A DNA stretch of 24,425 bases, taken from positions 1-24,425 of IMG/VR virus record IMGVR_UViG_3300021368_001768; one strand, written 5' to 3'. Positions 22,112 to 24,425 of this stretch are shown one piece after another. The notes below the pieces were generated by a model that saw nothing but the letters and a program-made list of their open reading frames with translations, ran no database searches and had not been told where the DNA came from. The DNA is from a virus. Each line of letters opens with the position of its first letter. Position 1 is the first letter of the stretch. The position numbers and the translations under genes were made by a program.

Positions 22112-23520
22112 TGGCACTAAATCCCTTCTTCCTCCAAGGAGCACAATCAGAACAAAGACTGATTCAGGATCTCATCAATGAGCAACTGCAAATTTATGGT
22201 GTTGAGATTACTTACATACCAAGAAAGTTTGTAAGAAAGCAAACTATTATCAAAGAAGTTCAGTCTTCTAAATTTGATGATAATTTTGCACTAGAAGCAT
22301 ACGTCAACACTTATGAAGGATATTCTGGTGCTGGTGATGTTCTTACAAAGTTTGGTGTCAGTCTGAGAGACGAAGTAACTTTAACAATATCAAAAGAGAG
22401 ATTTGAAGACTTTATTAGTCCATTCCTTGATGCGGCAGACGATGCTGAAGTAGAACTTGCATCAAGACCAAGAGAAGGAGACTTAGTATATTTCCCACTA
22501 GGACAAAGACTTTTTGAAATTAAGTTCGTAGAACATGAGAAACCCTTCTATCAGTTGGGTAAAACTTATGTTTATGAAATACAGTGCGAACTCTTCGAAT
22601 ATGAAGATGAAGTTATCAACACTGGTATTGAAGAGATTGACGAGACGGTACAGGATGAAGGATATATTACTACACTTCAACTGGTTGGTTCTGGTGTAAC
22701 CGCAACGGCAACTCCTTCAGTTAATACTGGATATGTTAGAAACATATTCTTGAATGATGATGGTTCTGGATACACATCAACTCCAACTGTCGCAATTGGA
22801 ACAGCACCATCTGGCGGTGGAAACGTAAATGCAACTGCTGTTGCGATTACTACTGAAAGAGCTGGAGTATTCTCTGTTGAGAGTATAAGAATCACCAATG
22901 CTGGTCAAGGTTATACACAAGCACCCACTATTACAATTAGTGGTGGAGGAGGAAGTGGTGCTGCCGCTACATGTAGCGTAGAAACGACACTCCGTGGTGT
23001 TACTGCAATAAGTATAGCGGAAGAGGGAAGAGGATACACTGTTGCACCTTCTATATCCTTTATAACCACTGGTGTAGGCGTTTCTGTTCCAACTGCCGTT
23101 CCTATAATGAAGAACGCACTGGTTGGTCTTTCTGTCGATACGATTCAAATTACAGATCCTGGTTCTGGAATGGTTGGTGTTGTTACCGTCAGTATCACAC
23201 CTCCACCTTTCATCAGCACCACTGGTAACTACAACTTCAACGAACTGGTCAATGGTTCTATCAGCGGAACGCAGGGTAGAGTCAAAGAGTGGGATCTCGA
23301 TACTAAGATACTCAAGGTATCAAACGTTGGTATCGGAACAACTGCAAAGGGATTTATTCCTGGAGAACTCGTTACTGGAGTTGGTTCATCTACTGTCTAC
23401 GCAGTTGGTTCATATAATAAAGATGATATATATGATGAATATGCTTCTAATGAAGAAATAGAAGCAGAAGCAGATTTAATCCTTGACTTCTCACAATCTA
23501 ATCCATTCGGTTCATACTAA
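22111..23520 (+). CDS. 14: Neck protein gp14 with large Gly-rich insertion
   Basis: This is neck protein gp14, the partner of gp13 at the head-tail connection. Residues 1 to about 180 follow the T4 family: NPFFLQGAQSEQRLIQDLIN, IYGVEITYIPRKF, SKFDDNFALEAYV, LTKFGVSLRDEVTL. The end (residues 459-469, DFSQSNPFGSY) resembles the T4-type C-terminus. At 469 residues it is nearly twice T4 gp14 (256). The difference is a Gly-rich segment of four GxGY-type beta modules (residues about 209-363) followed by a GSISGTQGRV module (about 382-430). These resemble modules in the giant baseplate proteins of this window and would probably project from the neck. The start overlaps gp13's stop. Confidence 0.93.
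   Translation: MALNPFFLQGAQSEQRLIQDLINEQLQIYGVEITYIPRKFVRKQTIIKEVQSSKFDDNFALEAYVNTYEGYSGAGDVLTKFGVSLRDEVTLTISKERFEDFISPFLDAADDAEVELASRPREGDLVYFPLGQRLFEIKFVEHEKPFYQLGKTYVYEIQCELFEYEDEVINTGIEEIDETVQDEGYITTLQLVGSGVTATATPSVNTGYVRNIFLNDDGSGYTSTPTVAIGTAPSGGGNVNATAVAITTERAGVFSVESIRITNAGQGYTQAPTITISGGGGSGAAATCSVETTLRGVTAISIAEEGRGYTVAPSISFITTGVGVSVPTAVPIMKNALVGLSVDTIQITDPGSGMVGVVTVSITPPPFISTTGNYNFNELVNGSISGTQGRVKEWDLDTKILKVSNVGIGTTAKGFIPGELVTGVGSSTVYAVGSYNKDDIYDEYASNEEIEAEADLILDFSQSNPFGSY
22735..23205 (+). repeat. Four GxGY beta modules inside gp14
   Basis: Consecutive divergent protein repeats read IFLNDDGSGYTSTPTVAIG, IRITNAGQGYTQAPTITIS, ISIAEEGRGYTVAPSISF and IQITDPGSGMVGVVTVSI. Each is a strand, a Gly-x-Gly-Tyr turn, a Pro, then a second strand, with spacers of about 25-35 residues. 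The fourth copy has lost the Tyr. The repeat is evident in protein; the DNA copies have diverged. Confidence 0.8.
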
Positions 23521-24323
23521 TGTTAGGCACATACTATTACCACGAAATCATCAGACGTACAATTATTGCGTTTGGTACTGTCTTTAATGATATCAATATC
23601 AGACATCAAAATAAAGATGGTCAGAGCATCAGTCAGATGAAAGTGCCTCTGGCATATGGTCCCGTACAAAAGTTTCTTGCTAGATTAGAGCAGCAGGCAG
23701 ATTTGAACAAGGCAGTTCAAATTACTCTGCCTAGAATGTCATTTGAGATGAATTCAATTACATATGATCCAACCAGAAAGACTGGTATTACTCAGACTTT
23801 CAAGGCATGTGATGATGATGGCAATGTAAAGAAAGTCTTTATGCCTGTTCCATATAATATTGGATTTGAACTCAATATCTTGACAAAGTTGAATGATGAT
23901 TCACTTCAGATTATTGAGCAAATTCTACCATACTTCCAACCATCATTTAATTTGACTGTTGACTTAGTAGATTCAATCAACGAAAAGAAAGATATTCCTG
24001 TTGTATTAGATAGCATTTCTTTTCAAGATGATTATGAAGGAGATTTCTCTACTCGCCGTGCCTTAATATATACTTTACAGTTCACAGCAAAAACTTATTT
24101 GTTTGGTCCTGTTGCCGAATCTTCCGATGGTCTTATCAAGAAGGTTCAAGTGGATATGTACAACGATACAAATATTCAGACTGCGAAGCGCGAAGTAAGA
24201 TATACCGTTACTCCCGATCCAATCACTGCTGGACCCGAAGATGATTTTGGATTCTCTGAAACCACAACGTTCTTCAGTGATAGTTCTACATATAGTCCAA
24301 CTAGACAGGAAGATCTTAAGTAA
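23520..24323 (+). CDS. 15: Tail sheath stabilizer / tail completion protein gp15
   Basis: This is tail completion protein gp15, which in T4 forms a hexameric ring capping the tail tube and sheath and joins the tail to the neck. Features shared with T4 gp15 are the opening MLGTYYYHEIIRRTIIAFGT, the LPRMSFEM block (about residue 79), the very characteristic QIIEQILPYFQPSFN (about 140-154), and the region around DIPVVLDSISFQDDYEGDFS. Its 267 residues compare with 272 in T4. The C-terminal 50 residues are Thr/Ser/Asp-rich and divergent, as usual for the family. Both ends are coupled by TAATG overlaps with gp14 and gp16. Confidence 0.95.
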   Translation: MLGTYYYHEIIRRTIIAFGTVFNDINIRHQNKDGQSISQMKVPLAYGPVQKFLARLEQQADLNKAVQITLPRMSFEMNSITYDPTRKTGITQTFKACDDDGNVKKVFMPVPYNIGFELNILTKLNDDSLQIIEQILPYFQPSFNLTVDLVDSINEKKDIPVVLDSISFQDDYEGDFSTRRALIYTLQFTAKTYLFGPVAESSDGLIKKVQVDMYNDTNIQTAKREVRYTVTPDPITAGPEDDFGFSETTTFFSDSSTYSPTRQEDLK

Positions 24324-24425
24324 TGTCTAACTTTGATCCTATTGATGAAGCTTTGAATATCTCTAGTGATATTGTGGAAGTCGAAAAGGCGCCTATTAAA
24401 AAGGAAAAACCACAAGTTGATGATA
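24323..24425 (+). CDS. 16: Probable terminase small subunit gp16, 3'-truncated by the window
   Basis: Only the first 34 codons are present, starting MSNFDPIDEALNISSDIVEV and running off the right edge. The ATG overlaps gp15's stop (TAATG, 24321-24325), and AGGA at 24307-24310 could serve as a ribosome binding site. In T4-like phages gp15 is followed by gp16, the small terminase subunit that regulates the packaging motor gp17. The acidic start and IDEALNI-type sequence fit cyanophage gp16 as I recall it. The call leans on gene order, because the diagnostic part is outside the window. Confidence 0.75.
   Translation, partial: MSNFDPIDEALNISSDIVEVEKAPIKKEKPQVDD

Noticed and set aside
22777-23148. 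Minus-strand open frame of 123 codons within gp14
   Set aside because: It is opposite the Gly-rich modules, and its Ser/Cys/Asn-rich translation is what the complement of GGT/ACT-rich codons gives.
23123-23461. Plus-strand frame of 112 codons inside gp14
   Set aside because: It is an out-of-frame shadow of gp14, Leu/Ser-rich with no recognisable motif or start signal.

Overview
This window looks like part of the late structural-gene cluster of a marine T4-like myovirus, most likely a cyanophage of Prochlorococcus or Synechococcus. Three things support this: the AT-rich composition, the T4 gene order around baseplate protein gp8 and the neck/tail-completion proteins gp13-gp14-gp15-gp16, and perfect TATAAATA T4-type late promoter boxes. 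The set of enlarged, Gly/Thr/Ser-rich virion proteins and small extra ORFs also matches cyanophages rather than enteric T4 relatives. A pelagiphage or another marine T4-like phage cannot be excluded. All supported genes are on the + strand and packed almost without gaps. No stretch over 300 bases lacks a gene; the longest gap is 34 bases (10443-10476). I see no tRNA, CRISPR array, insertion sequence or minus-strand gene.

Layout. (1) Bases 1-10442 are the 3' part of a giant virion protein gene that runs off the left edge (at least 3,479 codons). It carries a YHYH-type domain and many repeated beta-rich modules, and sits where T4 has the wedge protein gp7. (2) After a late promoter, 10477-12021 encodes baseplate wedge gp8. 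(3) 12028-19188 encodes a 2,386-residue DUF4815-type virion protein, where T4 would have gp9-gp12. (4) 19185-19557 holds two small conserved-looking proteins. (5) After a second late promoter, 19587-21085 holds a short fibre-like protein and a 423-residue fibre-like protein, in the position of T4 wac. A 51-residue coiled-coil gene follows. (6) 21248-24323 encodes gp13, gp14 and gp15, and the first 34 codons of a probable small terminase subunit (gp16) run off the right edge.

How they work together: the first block builds the baseplate wedges and peripheral or fibre-attachment parts. The fibre-like genes probably make a neck- or baseplate-attached appendage. gp13 and gp14 form the neck below the portal, gp15 caps the tail sheath and tube, and gp16 begins the DNA-packaging genes. 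Many adjacent genes share TAATG, TGATG or ATGA stop/start overlaps, which suggests coupled translation.

The most noteworthy signal is not a new enzymatic system but a shared kit of short beta-rich modules. A GxGY module and a GxxSGxxGxV module recur in four otherwise unrelated virion proteins, including inside gp8 and gp14, which are much longer than their T4 counterparts.
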